A stretch of 64,000 nucleotides of DNA from Caldivirga sp. UBA161 (GTDB lineage Archaea > Thermoproteota > Thermoprotei > Thermoproteales > Thermocladiaceae), in the NCBI RefSeq assembly GCF_002506515.1, contig NZ_DAXS01000068.1, forward strand, positions 1,661 through 65,660, read 5' to 3'. The notes beneath the pieces were generated by a model. The model did no database searches. It was not told the DNA's origin and worked only from the letters and a program-made list of their open reading frames with translations. The translations under genes and the position numbers were made by a program. This document shows positions 34,974 to 44,627 of the stretch, in pieces (position 1 is the first letter of the stretch; every line of letters begins with the position of its first letter).

Positions 34974-36752
34974 CTAGGGGGAGATTATGAACACTTTTGA
35001 TATTAGTGGGGATGCTAAGTATATTGCAAGCACTATTGCTGTTATGGCTATTGCATGCTTAAAGCCAGCAGACAGCTCCCCCTCACCTAGTTTACCCGCT
35101 ACTAAACCCATTATGAATGAGTCAACAACGGTGGTTAGGGCGAAGCTACCTATAACATAGTTAACGTAGTATTGAGGAATATGCAGGAGGACGCTAGATA
35201 AGTTAACTACAGTGAATACCATTATTACTAAGGTTAAGGTGAGTATCATTGCCCCAATATAAGGTACGAACCTAAGTGGCTTAAGCCTTGCAAGTAAGTC
35301 GTCGTTAATCCTAATCATTAACGATGAGAATGATGCCAGTGACTCAAGGGTCTCAGGGGTTGCTCCACCGTACTCTATGGACTCAAGCAGCAGCCATGCG
35401 AAAACCCTAGCGTAATAGGATTTTGTCTTATTCATGAATTCCGATAAGACAACCCTAATTGGTATACCGTACCTAATCTGCTTACTAATGTCCCTAAGGT
35501 ACCTGGATAAGGCACCATAATCCCTAGTGTCAGCCAGTGTGCTTATAATCTTCTCAGGTGTAAATCCACTCTTACGCAATTCAGTGAAGTCCCTGAGGAA
35601 GTCTGAGAAAGCCCTCTCAAGGCTACGCCTCTCAGCAATAACCCTCTCAGCATATAGGGCTGCTGGGGTGTAGGCTACCACTAGGACAATGGCCATGTAG
35701 GTTGCGAAATCCAGGCTTACTGGCCCCACGCTTATTGAGTAACCTAAGTCACCGTGAAACACGGAACTGTAGCCAATTAGGAGAGCCACCATGGCTACCA
35801 TTGATGATACGCCAACCGCTATGTAAGGCCTAACATCAGTGTACGGTACCCTATATATTGAGACTTCACCAAGGTATATGAAGGCTATTGATATTGCTGG
35901 GATAACTAATAGGCCGAAGAGTAAATTATTACTGACCGCCTGCTGAAGTGCACCCACTGAATTACCAGTCGGCGTTATTGCTTGGGCTAGGTAAAGCACG
36001 TTGAGGCCTATTAGCAGTATAACACCAGCCCCAATGTATGATTCCATTAGTGTTGATAGGAATTCAGCACCCCTCCTTATTTTATCAAGCGTATTGTTAA
36101 CTATTTCATTGAGCCTTATTTCAAGGTAGTGGAGTATGTCTCCCCCAGTCCTAACGTTAGTTACATAACCCATTATTAGGTTTTGAAATAGGTGGCTTGG
36201 CGTACTTAATGCTGCCTCAGTTAAGGCGGTTAACGGATCCATGCCTATTGCCTTATTCTTAACAACAATCTCCCTAGCTATCCTACCTATAGCCTCAAGT
36301 AACTTAATGTTGGCTAACCTCTCTATGGCTGATGTTACGCTTAATCCAGATTGAGAAATCATGGCTAAGTATGCGGCGAAGAAGGGGAGTTCTGAGTCAA
36401 CCTTATATTGAAGGTCAGAGAGCTGCATTTTAGGTAACGCCATCATCATTGCGTAAACTATGAAGGGGAGCATAATCATTACTAAGCCTATGCCTAGAAT
36501 TATAATGGACTTAACGGTTAAGCCTACTGCATTCATTATTGCCTCAATGCTAGTGTAGGTTAAGTATAATCCGATTGGTATTGAGAATACTGCAGTGATT
36601 ATTGAAGCAAAGAAGACTCTCGCCATGAATCTCTCAGGCAGCATATAAACCTTAGCATTCTTCAGTATCCTCTCAAGCCGTTCCCCCCGCCTCTTAACAT
36701 ACCAGTTAACTAGTGGTCCAGTAATCATTAATGATAATTCATCAAAGTCCAC
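34974..36752 (-). CDS. Type II secretion system F-domain protein (ArlJ/TadC-like), orphan
   Basis: A 592-residue inner-membrane platform protein for a type IV pilus or archaellum-like machine. It has two tandem T2SSF modules: hydrophobic helices near 47-110, cytoplasmic helices with AYLAMISQSGLSVTSAIERLA near 130-150, membrane helices near 237-300, then a second module with SDFLRDFTELRKSGFTPEKII near 394-414 and final helices around 500-590. A TATA box (GCTTATAAAG) is 25 bp before GTG 36752. Normally an ATPase and pilins lie adjacent; none is found here, so partners are elsewhere. Confidence 0.88.
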   Translation of the reverse strand: MDFDELSLMITGPLVNWYVKRRGERLERILKNAKVYMLPERFMARVFFASIITAVFSIPIGLYLTYTSIEAIMNAVGLTVKSIIILGIGLVMIMLPFIVYAMMMALPKMQLSDLQYKVDSELPFFAAYLAMISQSGLSVTSAIERLANIKLLEAIGRIAREIVVKNKAIGMDPLTALTEAALSTPSHLFQNLIMGYVTNVRTGGDILHYLEIRLNEIVNNTLDKIRRGAEFLSTLMESYIGAGVILLIGLNVLYLAQAITPTGNSVGALQQAVSNNLLFGLLVIPAISIAFIYLGEVSIYRVPYTDVRPYIAVGVSSMVAMVALLIGYSSVFHGDLGYSISVGPVSLDFATYMAIVLVVAYTPAALYAERVIAERRSLERAFSDFLRDFTELRKSGFTPEKIISTLADTRDYGALSRYLRDISKQIRYGIPIRVVLSEFMNKTKSYYARVFAWLLLESIEYGGATPETLESLASFSSLMIRINDDLLARLKPLRFVPYIGAMILTLTLVIMVFTVVNLSSVLLHIPQYYVNYVIGSFALTTVVDSFIMGLVAGKLGEGELSAGFKHAIAITAIVLAIYLASPLISKVFIISP

Positions 36753-37051
36753 TAGTATTACTCTAGTATTTGCTTATAAAGTTTACTTAAGAAGTAACCT
36801 TCAGGCAGGCATGTGGTTCATATGTATGAGTATGCGCATTCCATTAACTCCTTAATATTGATTTAGTTTTAATGCCCACCACTGAGTGGCGCTTTATGAT
36901 TATGCTTAAACTGCCTTAGTAGCCAATCCTATGCCCATCATGGTTTAGGCAATGCCTAAGGGAGCAGCCTTCAAGAAAGTGCACTGGGAAATAACTAACA
37001 ATCCTAATTCTTTAGAGGCAAATTAATTTAATGCTTTACGCTTATACTGCT
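36753..37051. other. Gap of about 300 bases with no gene recognised
   Basis: Holds the minus-strand TATA box of the secretion F gene (36772-36781) and otherwise no open frame of note. A small inverted repeat TTAGGC-AAT-GCCTAA lies at 36945-36959, and CCACT-G-AGTGG at 36879-36889. These could be parts of a small RNA or regulatory sites; no class is recognised. Confidence 0.4.
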
Positions 37052-37696
37052 TTAACCATTAAGGTAATCTAGGATGCTTGAACCACCCTTATTAATACTG
37101 AATGCCTTAGCTAAGTCCTCCTTAATCACGCTCCTCACTGACGGATTATATAACGCGGCTGCTGGGTGGTAAGTGGGGTAAACATCTGCATTAACTCCAG
37201 CAATGTTAATCTTAAATACCTTACCCCTAACTTTAGTTAATTCACTGAAGCTTAAACCGTTGAGGCTAAGTATTACTCTTGTACTATGCCTGCCTAAGGT
37301 TATTATCTTCCTAGGCCTCACCGCTGCTATTTGCCTAATTAAATATGGTTTACAGGCATTAATCTCCTCCTCAGTTGGATCCCTATTATTAGGTGGCCTA
37401 CACTTAACAACATTAGTTATATATAAGTTACCCCTACTAATCCCAATCTCATGAAGTAACTCATCAAGTAGCTTCCCAGCAGCACCGACAAATGGCCTAC
37501 CAGTCTCATCCTCAACCCTACCTGGCGCCTCCCCAATTAACATGACCTCAGCCCTTGGATTACCCTCACCAGGCACAGCCTTCTTCCTACTTAAATATAG
37601 GGGGCACTTCCTGCAGCTACTTACCTCAGCATTAATTCTAGCTAGCTCGCTATCTTCCTTATTCTGCTGCTCACTACTATGATTCATAGCATCCAC
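37052..37696 (-). CDS. Uracil-DNA glycosylase, family 4 (Fe-S type)
   Basis: Removes uracil from DNA, a repair need heightened by heat-driven cytosine deamination. The 214-residue product has four cluster cysteines (C28, C31, C99 and C115), the catalytic/binding motif GEAPG (55-59), and [14 protein letters not shown]; the late YPTYHPAA is the family's HPxx loop. Start GTG 37696 has TATA CTTAAATAG about 30 bp upstream; ATG 37687 is close behind. The polar first 20 residues are not part of the fold. Confidence 0.94.
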   Translation of the reverse strand: MDAMNHSSEQQNKEDSELARINAEVSSCRKCPLYLSRKKAVPGEGNPRAEVMLIGEAPGRVEDETGRPFVGAAGKLLDELLHEIGISRGNLYITNVVKCRPPNNRDPTEEEINACKPYLIRQIAAVRPRKIITLGRHSTRVILSLNGLSFSELTKVRGKVFKINIAGVNADVYPTYHPAAALYNPSVRSVIKEDLAKAFSINKGGSSILDYLNG

Positions 37697-37852
37697 AGGA
37701 CTGGTTAAACCCCACTCCTCCCTATTTAAGGGTTAGAGATACCCACTACACTATTATTCCTTAAATCATTAAGCCTATGCCCTCTTAATGCTTCTTAATT
37801 GAATTATTCTTAAGCATAATTTTTATAAGCATAAGGTATCTATTTAAATCTG

Positions 37853-38605
37853 ATGAGGAGCGTTTGCCCATTGCTTAAAAAGACTGAGGGAGGCTACATT
37901 TGCGGTGCGGTTAATCGCACCGTTAATCCTGAGGCTTGGTACTGCTTCATGGACTACCCATCATGCCCACTATACATTAATTACATTAGGAGGCAGAAGG
38001 GGCAGGAAACCCAAGCTGTAGCTCAGACTCAGCAGGTAACAACGGAGGTTAAGCCAATAGTTACCGTTACCCAGCAGGCGCCAGCTAGGACAGCCATTAG
38101 TGAACCTGAGGATGAGGCTGTCAGTAAGTTGAGGAGTATACTTGATTCAATGCAGGGAAGGGTTAAATCACTTGATGAGTTGTGGAAGGATTATGAGGAT
38201 AAGGCCAATACCGCCAAGGGTGAGTTGGATAGGAATGAACACTTGATAATGCAGTACATAGCTTCCCTTGAGGGTATTAAGGCTAACCTTGAGGAATCCA
38301 TTAAGGAACTTGAGTACAGGAGGAGTGCTGGTATTATTGATGAGGAGTCTTACAGTAAGGCTAAGGAGTATGTAGATAAGAGGCTTAGTAATGTCTCCCA
38401 GCAGCTCAGTGAGATGAAGGAGATTTTCAATAAGATCCAGGAATCAATACTAACACATTATAAGAGGATTTTATCAGAGAGCACTGAGGCCGCTAAGGTT
38501 AAGTTATCCCTGGCCAAGCTTGAGGAACTTTACAGGACAGGTAAAGTAAGTAAGGAGGTTTATGAGAAGATTAAGGCTCAATTAGCGGTAATAGGTGGTC
38601 AGTAA
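37853..38605 (+). CDS. Cys4 plus coiled-coil protein, first of a paired operon
   Basis: A 250-residue product. Residues 1-40 hold four cysteines (C5, C17, C31, C38), likely a zinc or Fe-S module. A Gln/Thr/Val-rich linker (45-85) follows, then a long coiled coil (about 95-215). The segment SAGIIDEESYSKAKEYVD near 174-191 and, at the C-terminus, LEELYRTGKVSKEVYEKIKAQL (near 221-242) resemble SHOCT-like oligomerisation motifs. It overlaps the next gene by one base (TAATG), giving tight coupling. TATA-like TTTTTATAAG is about 29 bp upstream. Function unknown; a scaffold or envelope complex is plausible. Confidence 0.65.
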   Translation: MRSVCPLLKKTEGGYICGAVNRTVNPEAWYCFMDYPSCPLYINYIRRQKGQETQAVAQTQQVTTEVKPIVTVTQQAPARTAISEPEDEAVSKLRSILDSMQGRVKSLDELWKDYEDKANTAKGELDRNEHLIMQYIASLEGIKANLEESIKELEYRRSAGIIDEESYSKAKEYVDKRLSNVSQQLSEMKEIFNKIQESILTHYKRILSESTEAAKVKLSLAKLEELYRTGKVSKEVYEKIKAQLAVIGGQ

Positions 38606-39156
38606 TGGAGGAGTACATTAACGTATATAGGGAGTTAATTAAGGTTCTTGAGGAGAGGTTCAACCACTATAAGGAGGGGGTTAAGAGGCTTGATGAGGCT
38701 TGGATTAGTTATAGGAATGCTGTTAATGACCTTAAGAGGGAGTGGGATAGCGAATACCCGCTCATCGAGTCAAGGGTTAATCAGCTTAGAAATGGGATAG
38801 AGGGGTTGAAGAAGCAGATTGAGGAGGTTGAGGTTAAGAGGGAGATTGGTTTGATTGATGATGAATCATATAATAAGTTGATTAATGAATTAAACAACGC
38901 CATGGGTGAATTGAGTAAAATGTATGATGAAGCTAGGGGATTATTGAATGAGCTTGAAAGCGGCTTGATGAACCATTGGATAAGGTCAATAGACGTCTCC
39001 GCAATATCACAGGACACAGTAGAGAACTTAACTAAGAATCTTGATGAGGCTAAGGCTAATGGGCAGATAAGTGAGGAAACTTACAATAGGCTTAAGAGGG
39101 ATCTTAACCTACTCATTAAGGCGCTTCAAGCTTACTCACTGCTGCTGAAGAGTTAA
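38605..39156 (+). CDS. Coiled-coil protein, paralogue of the preceding gene
   Basis: A 183-residue protein with the same plan minus the cysteine module. It has a coiled coil at about 5-135, a central IGLIDDESYNKLINELNNAM motif (near 80-99) matching IIDEESYSKAKEYVD of its neighbour, and a C-terminal ANGQISEETYNRLKRDLNLL motif. The same spacing of Glu-Leu repeats suggests the two proteins hetero-oligomerise. One-base overlap with the upstream gene. Family not known to me. Confidence 0.65.
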   Translation: MEEYINVYRELIKVLEERFNHYKEGVKRLDEAWISYRNAVNDLKREWDSEYPLIESRVNQLRNGIEGLKKQIEEVEVKREIGLIDDESYNKLINELNNAMGELSKMYDEARGLLNELESGLMNHWIRSIDVSAISQDTVENLTKNLDEAKANGQISEETYNRLKRDLNLLIKALQAYSLLLKS

Positions 39157-39178
39157 TGCTAAAAACACTGAGCTAGTA

Positions 39179-40282
39179 ATGGTAAGTATGATTATTGAGG
39201 ATAAGTTAAGCAGAGTAAGGTCCCTTATTAAGGATAAGGGGGCTTCGGCATTAATCCTAACTAACCCAAGTAACATGGGTTACTTACTTGGCTATGAAGA
39301 TGGGCTGCTGGCTTACATTGATGATTCGGCAATTAAAGTCATTACCCCATTACTAGACTGGGAGAGGGCTAGGGAGTTAGTTAATGGTAAGGCTGATGTA
39401 GTGGCTTACTCAAGTTATAAATTACCCACGGGGGGTAATGTGATTTGGGGTTCTGATGAATTAATTAAGGTAATTACATCATGGATTAAGCCAGGCTCAA
39501 GCATACTAATTGACGATTCAAGTAAGCAATTCGTTAGGAAAGCTATTGACGCTGTTAATGCTAAGCCCATTGATGCTTCTGCAGATATTCTTGATGCCAG
39601 GTCTGTTAAAACCCCTGAGGAGGTTGAGTTAATTAAGGGGGCAATCAACATAACCCTTAGGGTTTTAAAGGAGTTATATGGGATGAGGATCATTGGGATG
39701 AGGGAGAGGGATCTAGCCGCATATATTTACCATGGGTTAATAAGCTACGGCGGAGATGAAGTTGCCTTTAATCCAATAGTCGGCTCAGGTCCAAATGGAG
39801 CTAAGCCTCACCATACGCATAGTGATAGGCGTATTGGCATTAATGAAGCTGTGGTAATTGACATTGGCGTACGGTACAGGCTATACTGCTCAGACTTAAC
39901 TAGGACTTTAGTGACTGGGCCACTTGAGGGTAAGCTTAAGGATGCTTACAATGCTGTTATTGAAGCCTCAAGGAGGGCGATAAGCGTTGTTAAACCGGGG
40001 GTTAAGGCAAGTGAAGTTGATGCTGCAGCTAGGGAGGTGATTAATGAGTATGGCTTTGCCTGGGGCTTTATACATAGCCTTGGCCATGGAGTGGGGGTTG
40101 AGGTTCATGAGAGGCCAGCGGTTGGGCCTAATAGTAATGACGTGTTGAAGGAAGGTAATGTAATCACCATTGAACCAGGCATCTACATTAAGGATGTGGG
40201 TGGTGTTAGGGTTGAGAACATGATTCTAGTTACTGAGAGTGGTGCAGAGGTTTTAACTAGGGATGAGTACGCCTATGTTTAA
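39179..40282 (+). CDS. pepQ: M24 metallopeptidase, Xaa-Pro dipeptidase/aminopeptidase (PepQ type)
   Basis: Cleaves the bond before proline in peptides. A creatinase-type N-terminal domain (about 1-130) and a pita-bread M24 domain (about 140-367) are present. Metal-ligand motifs are VIDIGVRY and CSDLTRTLV (Asp pair), HSLGHGVGVEVHERP (His) and ITIEPGIY (Glu), plus a final Glu in VRVENMILV. Length is typical. The alternative start ATG 39188 lies three codons in. It follows the coiled-coil pair by 22 bases and may be in the same transcript. Confidence 0.92.
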   Translation: MVSMIIEDKLSRVRSLIKDKGASALILTNPSNMGYLLGYEDGLLAYIDDSAIKVITPLLDWERARELVNGKADVVAYSSYKLPTGGNVIWGSDELIKVITSWIKPGSSILIDDSSKQFVRKAIDAVNAKPIDASADILDARSVKTPEEVELIKGAINITLRVLKELYGMRIIGMRERDLAAYIYHGLISYGGDEVAFNPIVGSGPNGAKPHHTHSDRRIGINEAVVIDIGVRYRLYCSDLTRTLVTGPLEGKLKDAYNAVIEASRRAISVVKPGVKASEVDAAAREVINEYGFAWGFIHSLGHGVGVEVHERPAVGPNSNDVLKEGNVITIEPGIYIKDVGGVRVENMILVTESGAEVLTRDEYAYV

Positions 40283-40326
40283 CCATTTAGGCAAAGCTTA
40301 TTAACAGCCGTTAATATAGCATATTA

Positions 40327-41391
40327 ATGAGGAGTAATATAAAGGTATCAATAGCAGGTGTGGGTAATTGCGCCTCCGCCTTGGTTCAAGGTGTCCAATA
40401 CTATAGGTTAACTAATGATGCGACTGGCGTAACCTTCAAGGAGATCAATGGGTACAGTATTAGTGATATTAAATTCACTGCGGCCTTTGATGTTGACGCC
40501 AGGAAGGTTGGTAAAGATCTGGCTGATGCAATATTCACTCCTCCAAATAATGCCTTAAAGATAATTGACGTAGATAAGACTGGCGTTATTGTTAAGCCAG
40601 GGCCACTACTGGATGGCATAGCCCCTGAGCTTGCCGGGTCGCACATACCTGTGGTTGAGGCTAAGGTCGATGATGTGGTTAAAGAGCTGGAATCCACGAA
40701 TTCCGAAATCCTAATCAATTACCTGCCTACAGGTGCTCAGAAGGCGTCAGAGGCCTACGCTGAGGCTGCATTAAGAGCCGGTGTAGGCTTTGTGAATGCC
40801 ATGCCTTCTCAAATAGCCACTGCGGAGCAGTGGCAGGCTAAGTTCACTAAGGCTGGCTTACCACTACTTGGTGATGATATTCAGAATCAGTTGGGGGCCA
40901 CTGTGCTTCATAAAACCATAATGCACCTACTATCATTAAGGGGATTAAAAGTAGTGGGTACGTATCAACTTAACGTTGGTGGAACACCAGACTTCCTTAA
41001 CTTAAATTATAGGAAGGGGCAGAAGGAGAAGACTAAGACTGCTGCAGTTAAGAAGATGGTTAAGGAGCAGGACTTCGACGCCTACATAACGCCAGTGGCC
41101 CACATTGGCTTCCTGGGTGGTAGGAAGAGGGCTCACATGTTTATTGAGGCGCAGGGTTTTGCCGGTGTTCCAGTTAAGATTGAAGTTAGCCTTGAGGTTC
41201 ATGATCCATGGAATAACGCTGGCGTTATGGTTGATGTATTAAGGTTAATGAAGGTGGCCTTAGATAGAGGCGTTGCTGGCCCGATATATAGTGTTGCCGC
41301 TTGGGCTTTTAAGAACCCGCCAGTGCATGCGCCACCTGATGAGGCGTACAATTGGTTAATGGAGTTCATTGAAGGTAAGAGGGATAATTGA
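40327..41391 (+). CDS. ino1: myo-Inositol-1-phosphate synthase
   Basis: Converts glucose 6-phosphate to inositol 1-phosphate using NAD, feeding inositol phospholipids and possibly di-myo-inositol phosphate, a heat-protecting solute. The N-terminal Rossmann start IAGVGNCASALVQGVQYY (NAD site) and the family blocks INYLPTGAQKASEAYAEAA and LPLLGDDIQNQLGATVLHK are clear; later comes LEVHDPWNNAGVMVDVLRL. The 354-residue length matches archaeal/actinobacterial type enzymes. A TATA-like CTTATTAACA is 25 bp before the ATG. Confidence 0.95.
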   Translation: MRSNIKVSIAGVGNCASALVQGVQYYRLTNDATGVTFKEINGYSISDIKFTAAFDVDARKVGKDLADAIFTPPNNALKIIDVDKTGVIVKPGPLLDGIAPELAGSHIPVVEAKVDDVVKELESTNSEILINYLPTGAQKASEAYAEAALRAGVGFVNAMPSQIATAEQWQAKFTKAGLPLLGDDIQNQLGATVLHKTIMHLLSLRGLKVVGTYQLNVGGTPDFLNLNYRKGQKEKTKTAAVKKMVKEQDFDAYITPVAHIGFLGGRKRAHMFIEAQGFAGVPVKIEVSLEVHDPWNNAGVMVDVLRLMKVALDRGVAGPIYSVAAWAFKNPPVHAPPDEAYNWLMEFIEGKRDN

Positions 41392-41438
41392 ATTACCTAT
41401 TAAATTAAGGCTCCTTAATATACCCATGATTAAAACCT

Positions 41439-41454
41439 CATTAATAGGTTAACG
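41439..41454. repeat. 16-bp sequence repeated upstream of two genes (copy 2)
   Basis: Exact second copy of CATTAATAGGTTAACG found at 34065-34080. Here it directly precedes the TATA-like GCTTAAAAATAATC of the methyltransferase gene. Confidence 0.3.
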
Positions 41455-41484
41455 CTTAAAAATAATCATAAGCATATTCAACCA

Positions 41485-42006
41485 ATGAACAGTATGCATG
41501 GTGGTGCCGTGGGGTCAACAATAGTGAATTTCATTAAGGGTAATATTAATGCAGGTAGTGTTATTGCTGATATTGGGTGTGGAACAGGTAGGTTCACTAG
41601 TTTAGTAGCACCCATTGCATCACTGGTTTACTGTGTGGATAGTAATGAGGATGCAATTAGTGAGGCTAGGAGGAGCATTAAGTCAAGTAATGTAGTTTTC
41701 CTAAATGAGAATGCTGATTCATTATCAATACCTGATCATTCCATTGACGTTGTTCTCCTGGCATTCTCATTCCACGATATGGCTAATAGGGAGGCTGTGG
41801 TGAATGAAATTAAGAGGGTAATTAAGCCTGGTGGTAAAGTTATTATTGTTGATTGGGTTAAGGAGAGGACACCAATGGGGCCTCCTGTGGATATTAGGTT
41901 AAGTGAGGAGGATTATATTAAGGCTTTTAAGGAATTTAAGCCCCTTCAAGTTAGTAAGGTGAGCCAATACCATTATGGGATTGTGCTTAAGGCCCCTGAA
42001 GCTTAA
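41485..42006 (+). CDS. Class I SAM-dependent methyltransferase
   Basis: A 173-residue Methyltransf_11-type enzyme. Motif I IADIGCGTGRFTSLV is near residues 29-43, the acidic ribose contact is in VYCVDSN (50-56), and the post-I ENADSLSIPDHSIDVVLL region is typical. Several methyltransferases of this size act on small molecules or quinone intermediates; the substrate is not evident. TATA-like GCTTAAAAATAATC lies 28 bp upstream. It is monocistronic by spacing. Confidence 0.82.
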   Translation: MNSMHGGAVGSTIVNFIKGNINAGSVIADIGCGTGRFTSLVAPIASLVYCVDSNEDAISEARRSIKSSNVVFLNENADSLSIPDHSIDVVLLAFSFHDMANREAVVNEIKRVIKPGGKVIIVDWVKERTPMGPPVDIRLSEEDYIKAFKEFKPLQVSKVSQYHYGIVLKAPEA

Positions 42007-42068
42007 TTATTAATCTTAATTATTAATGTAGAGAAATATTTATTAAACCTTTAAACGCAAAACTCATA

Positions 42069-43751
42069 ATGATTACTAATACTACCACGCAAAGCCAAAT
42101 ATTGCTTAGTAATATAAGTAGAATTATTGAATTTAATGCTAGTAAAATAATTGAAAATGTTGAATTAAGATTTGATCAATATATAAGCGTTATAAACGTG
42201 GTGCTGAATAATTCAACATACTACACTCAGTCAAATTCAACAGTCGGCATAGCCACTAAGCCTGTGCCTAAAGGTTATGTGCCATTCATATTAATTACAT
42301 ACATAATTTATGCAATATTTATAGTGATTGTGCTAGCTCAATTATTAACAATGATGCATTCTGCGTACGCTAGGTTAAGGGTAATGAAGAATGCGGGATC
42401 ATCGATTAGTAATGTAGGCTGGTTACCCCTAGTTTCAGTAATAATACCTGTTAAGGGGGAGGGGATTGATGCAATTGAGGATGCCGTTAAGAGGATTATA
42501 GGTCTTGACTACCCTAGGGATAAGCTTGAGGTAATAGTGGCCACTGATGATGATGAAGCCACAGCCAATTTAATTAAGAGTACGGTTGAAAGAATAGGCA
42601 GGGTTTATGGATTACGAACATTAGTTAACTGGAGGAGTAAACCAATAGGCTACAAGGGTGGCGCCATTAATGAGGCCGCTAAGTTAGCGAGGGGGGATGT
42701 TTTACTAATACTTGATGTAGACACAACCCTACCTAGGAATTACTTGAAGGTTGCATTAAACTACCTTAACGAGGGGTATGATGCTGTTGGGGCACCATTC
42801 CTGGGTACGCCTAAGGTACCTAATAGCTTCAGTTGGCCCCTAATGATACTATTTAACATACTTAGTGAAATTCAGATCGTTGGTAGGGCTCTTTCTAGGT
42901 TTAGAAGGGGATTTTACATGATTATAGGTAATAATCTCTTGATTAGGAGGGAATTCTTCAATAGGATTAATGGATTATGTTACTGTAAGTCCGATGATAT
43001 TGATATAGCCTTAAGAATATGGTTAATGGGTGGTAGGATAGGAATAATGAATGAGAGAGTATTAACTGAAATACCTAGTACATATAGTGCCTTCAGGTCT
43101 CAAACAATAAGATGGGCTACCAATGACATGTGGGCCCTCAAGAGGTACTTCATGGAGATACTTAAGTCAAGGAACAGGGGCGTTATTGATAAGGTAGATG
43201 CCTACCTATGGTTACTTAAGTACCCGTTAGTGTACCTAGGTGTTATTTCAATAGTAACAATGATAATAATGCAGGTATTTAACATACTCATACCACCATT
43301 ACCAATACTGGTACTCTCAATACTTACTGATGTAGTTGGAGTGGCATTACTAATTATGATAATAATGGTTGGGAGGAGAATGAATTACGGTTACTGGGAC
43401 TTATTTAAATCACTTATTGTTGGTGGATTAACAATGTATGCGTTAACATTCCCATTAATGATATACTTGGCTAAGGCCTTACTAAGTGACTTACCATGGT
43501 TGTATACGCCTAAGGCTTCTAAGGCATTATTAAGGCAAAAGTTCATTATTGAACGTTCATCAATAATAGCCTTAATAGTGCTTGGGGTAGTGTTATTTAT
43601 GATGGGGCATGTGATAGTATCATTATACGTCTTCGCCAATTCATTATTAATACTAATGGGGTACAGGATTGGTACCATTAATCCAGTAAATAGGTTAGGT
43701 CATTCAAATAATGATTACATACTAAGTAATTTAGCCAGTAATCTTAATTAA
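42069..43751 (+). CDS. Membrane-bound family 2 glycosyltransferase (cellulose-synthase-like)
   Basis: A 560-residue processive-type glycosyltransferase. An N-terminal Asn-rich segment with many sequons and one helix (about 73-97) precedes the GT-A domain with VSVIIPVKGEG (first Asp region), LILDVDTTLP near 214-223 (DXD), KSDDIDIALR near 306-315, and QTIRW at 344-348 (QxxRW). Four to five C-terminal transmembrane helices (about 375-550) would form the export channel. Such enzymes make extracellular polysaccharide or lipid-linked glycans. TATA-like TTTAAACG precedes the ATG. Confidence 0.88.
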   Translation: MITNTTTQSQILLSNISRIIEFNASKIIENVELRFDQYISVINVVLNNSTYYTQSNSTVGIATKPVPKGYVPFILITYIIYAIFIVIVLAQLLTMMHSAYARLRVMKNAGSSISNVGWLPLVSVIIPVKGEGIDAIEDAVKRIIGLDYPRDKLEVIVATDDDEATANLIKSTVERIGRVYGLRTLVNWRSKPIGYKGGAINEAAKLARGDVLLILDVDTTLPRNYLKVALNYLNEGYDAVGAPFLGTPKVPNSFSWPLMILFNILSEIQIVGRALSRFRRGFYMIIGNNLLIRREFFNRINGLCYCKSDDIDIALRIWLMGGRIGIMNERVLTEIPSTYSAFRSQTIRWATNDMWALKRYFMEILKSRNRGVIDKVDAYLWLLKYPLVYLGVISIVTMIIMQVFNILIPPLPILVLSILTDVVGVALLIMIIMVGRRMNYGYWDLFKSLIVGGLTMYALTFPLMIYLAKALLSDLPWLYTPKASKALLRQKFIIERSSIIALIVLGVVLFMMGHVIVSLYVFANSLLILMGYRIGTINPVNRLGHSNNDYILSNLASNLN

Positions 43752-43808
43752 CCCATTTAGTGAAAATACCTTTTCAATGATTAGCGCTTAATCATTTAAG
43801 TTATTAAC

Positions 43809-44627
43809 CTAGTAAAGACCTAATTGCCCACTATGCCTAAGCCTTATCGTAGTTATGTTAACTATAATCCACGCTAATGCACCTAGCGCTATTATCATGA
43901 CCAGTGAGTACATTAATTGAATGGAAATCGGCATGTTAATTTCATTAACTCCCAATGCTGATTCCCTCATTAGAATTACTGGATAAGCTATTGGTGAGTA
44001 CTTATTAATTACCTTAACGTATCCATTAACCTCCCCTGGTATTAAGCCTCCAAACGTTGGCAGTATGAATTGAATAATGTTAGTTATGACCCAATTAGAC
44101 TTAAGCCTTATCACTAGCATTGAGTAAATCACTGAAATGAATAATAATTCCAGCGTCACTAATACTAGTGATAATATAAGTAATGAGGGATTAATTAGGC
44201 TTACCCCAGTGTTAAATAGTATGGCGAAGCTTCCTACTATTACAACTAGGTCCATTAACTCATAGGTAATTAATGATAATCCCCAGCCAATGAAGTGAAT
44301 TAACAAGTCCTCTCCCCCGGCTAATACGTATTCTAAGACTCCATCATAACCCTCATCCATTATACCGTGGCCAAAAGCCCATAACCATGTTGTGTATAGT
44401 GAGAATGTGTATGCAATCCAAAGGAATAATTGAAGATCAATACTGCTTAGTTTAATTACTCCATAACCCCTAAGTGTTAGTATGAAGAATGCTAACCAGA
44501 GTGGTGTGGATACTATGAATGCTATATTTTCAGCTGGTTTAGAGAACAGTACCCTAACTCCCCTTTCAAACTCCAGGGCTACTTTACCTAATACCACTCT
44601 TAAGTACGCTCCTTTCAATTCTACCAT
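43809..44627 (-). CDS. ABC-2 type exporter permease subunit 2
   Basis: A 272-residue integral membrane protein with six predicted helices, of the ABC-2 type found with drug or glycan exporters. I use ATG 44627; a TTG at 44642 adds five residues. It overlaps the first permease gene by 44 bases, so the two subunits are probably produced together. It is the third gene of the ATPase-permease-permease operon. Substrate not evident. Confidence 0.8.
   Translation of the reverse strand: MVELKGAYLRVVLGKVALEFERGVRVLFSKPAENIAFIVSTPLWLAFFILTLRGYGVIKLSSIDLQLFLWIAYTFSLYTTWLWAFGHGIMDEGYDGVLEYVLAGGEDLLIHFIGWGLSLITYELMDLVVIVGSFAILFNTGVSLINPSLLILSLVLVTLELLFISVIYSMLVIRLKSNWVITNIIQFILPTFGGLIPGEVNGYVKVINKYSPIAYPVILMRESALGVNEINMPISIQLMYSLVMIIALGALAWIIVNITTIRLRHSGQLGLY

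Noticed and set aside
43229..43239. TAGTGTACCT inside the membrane glycosyltransferase gene
   Set aside because: Coding sequence and the last position breaks the dyad.
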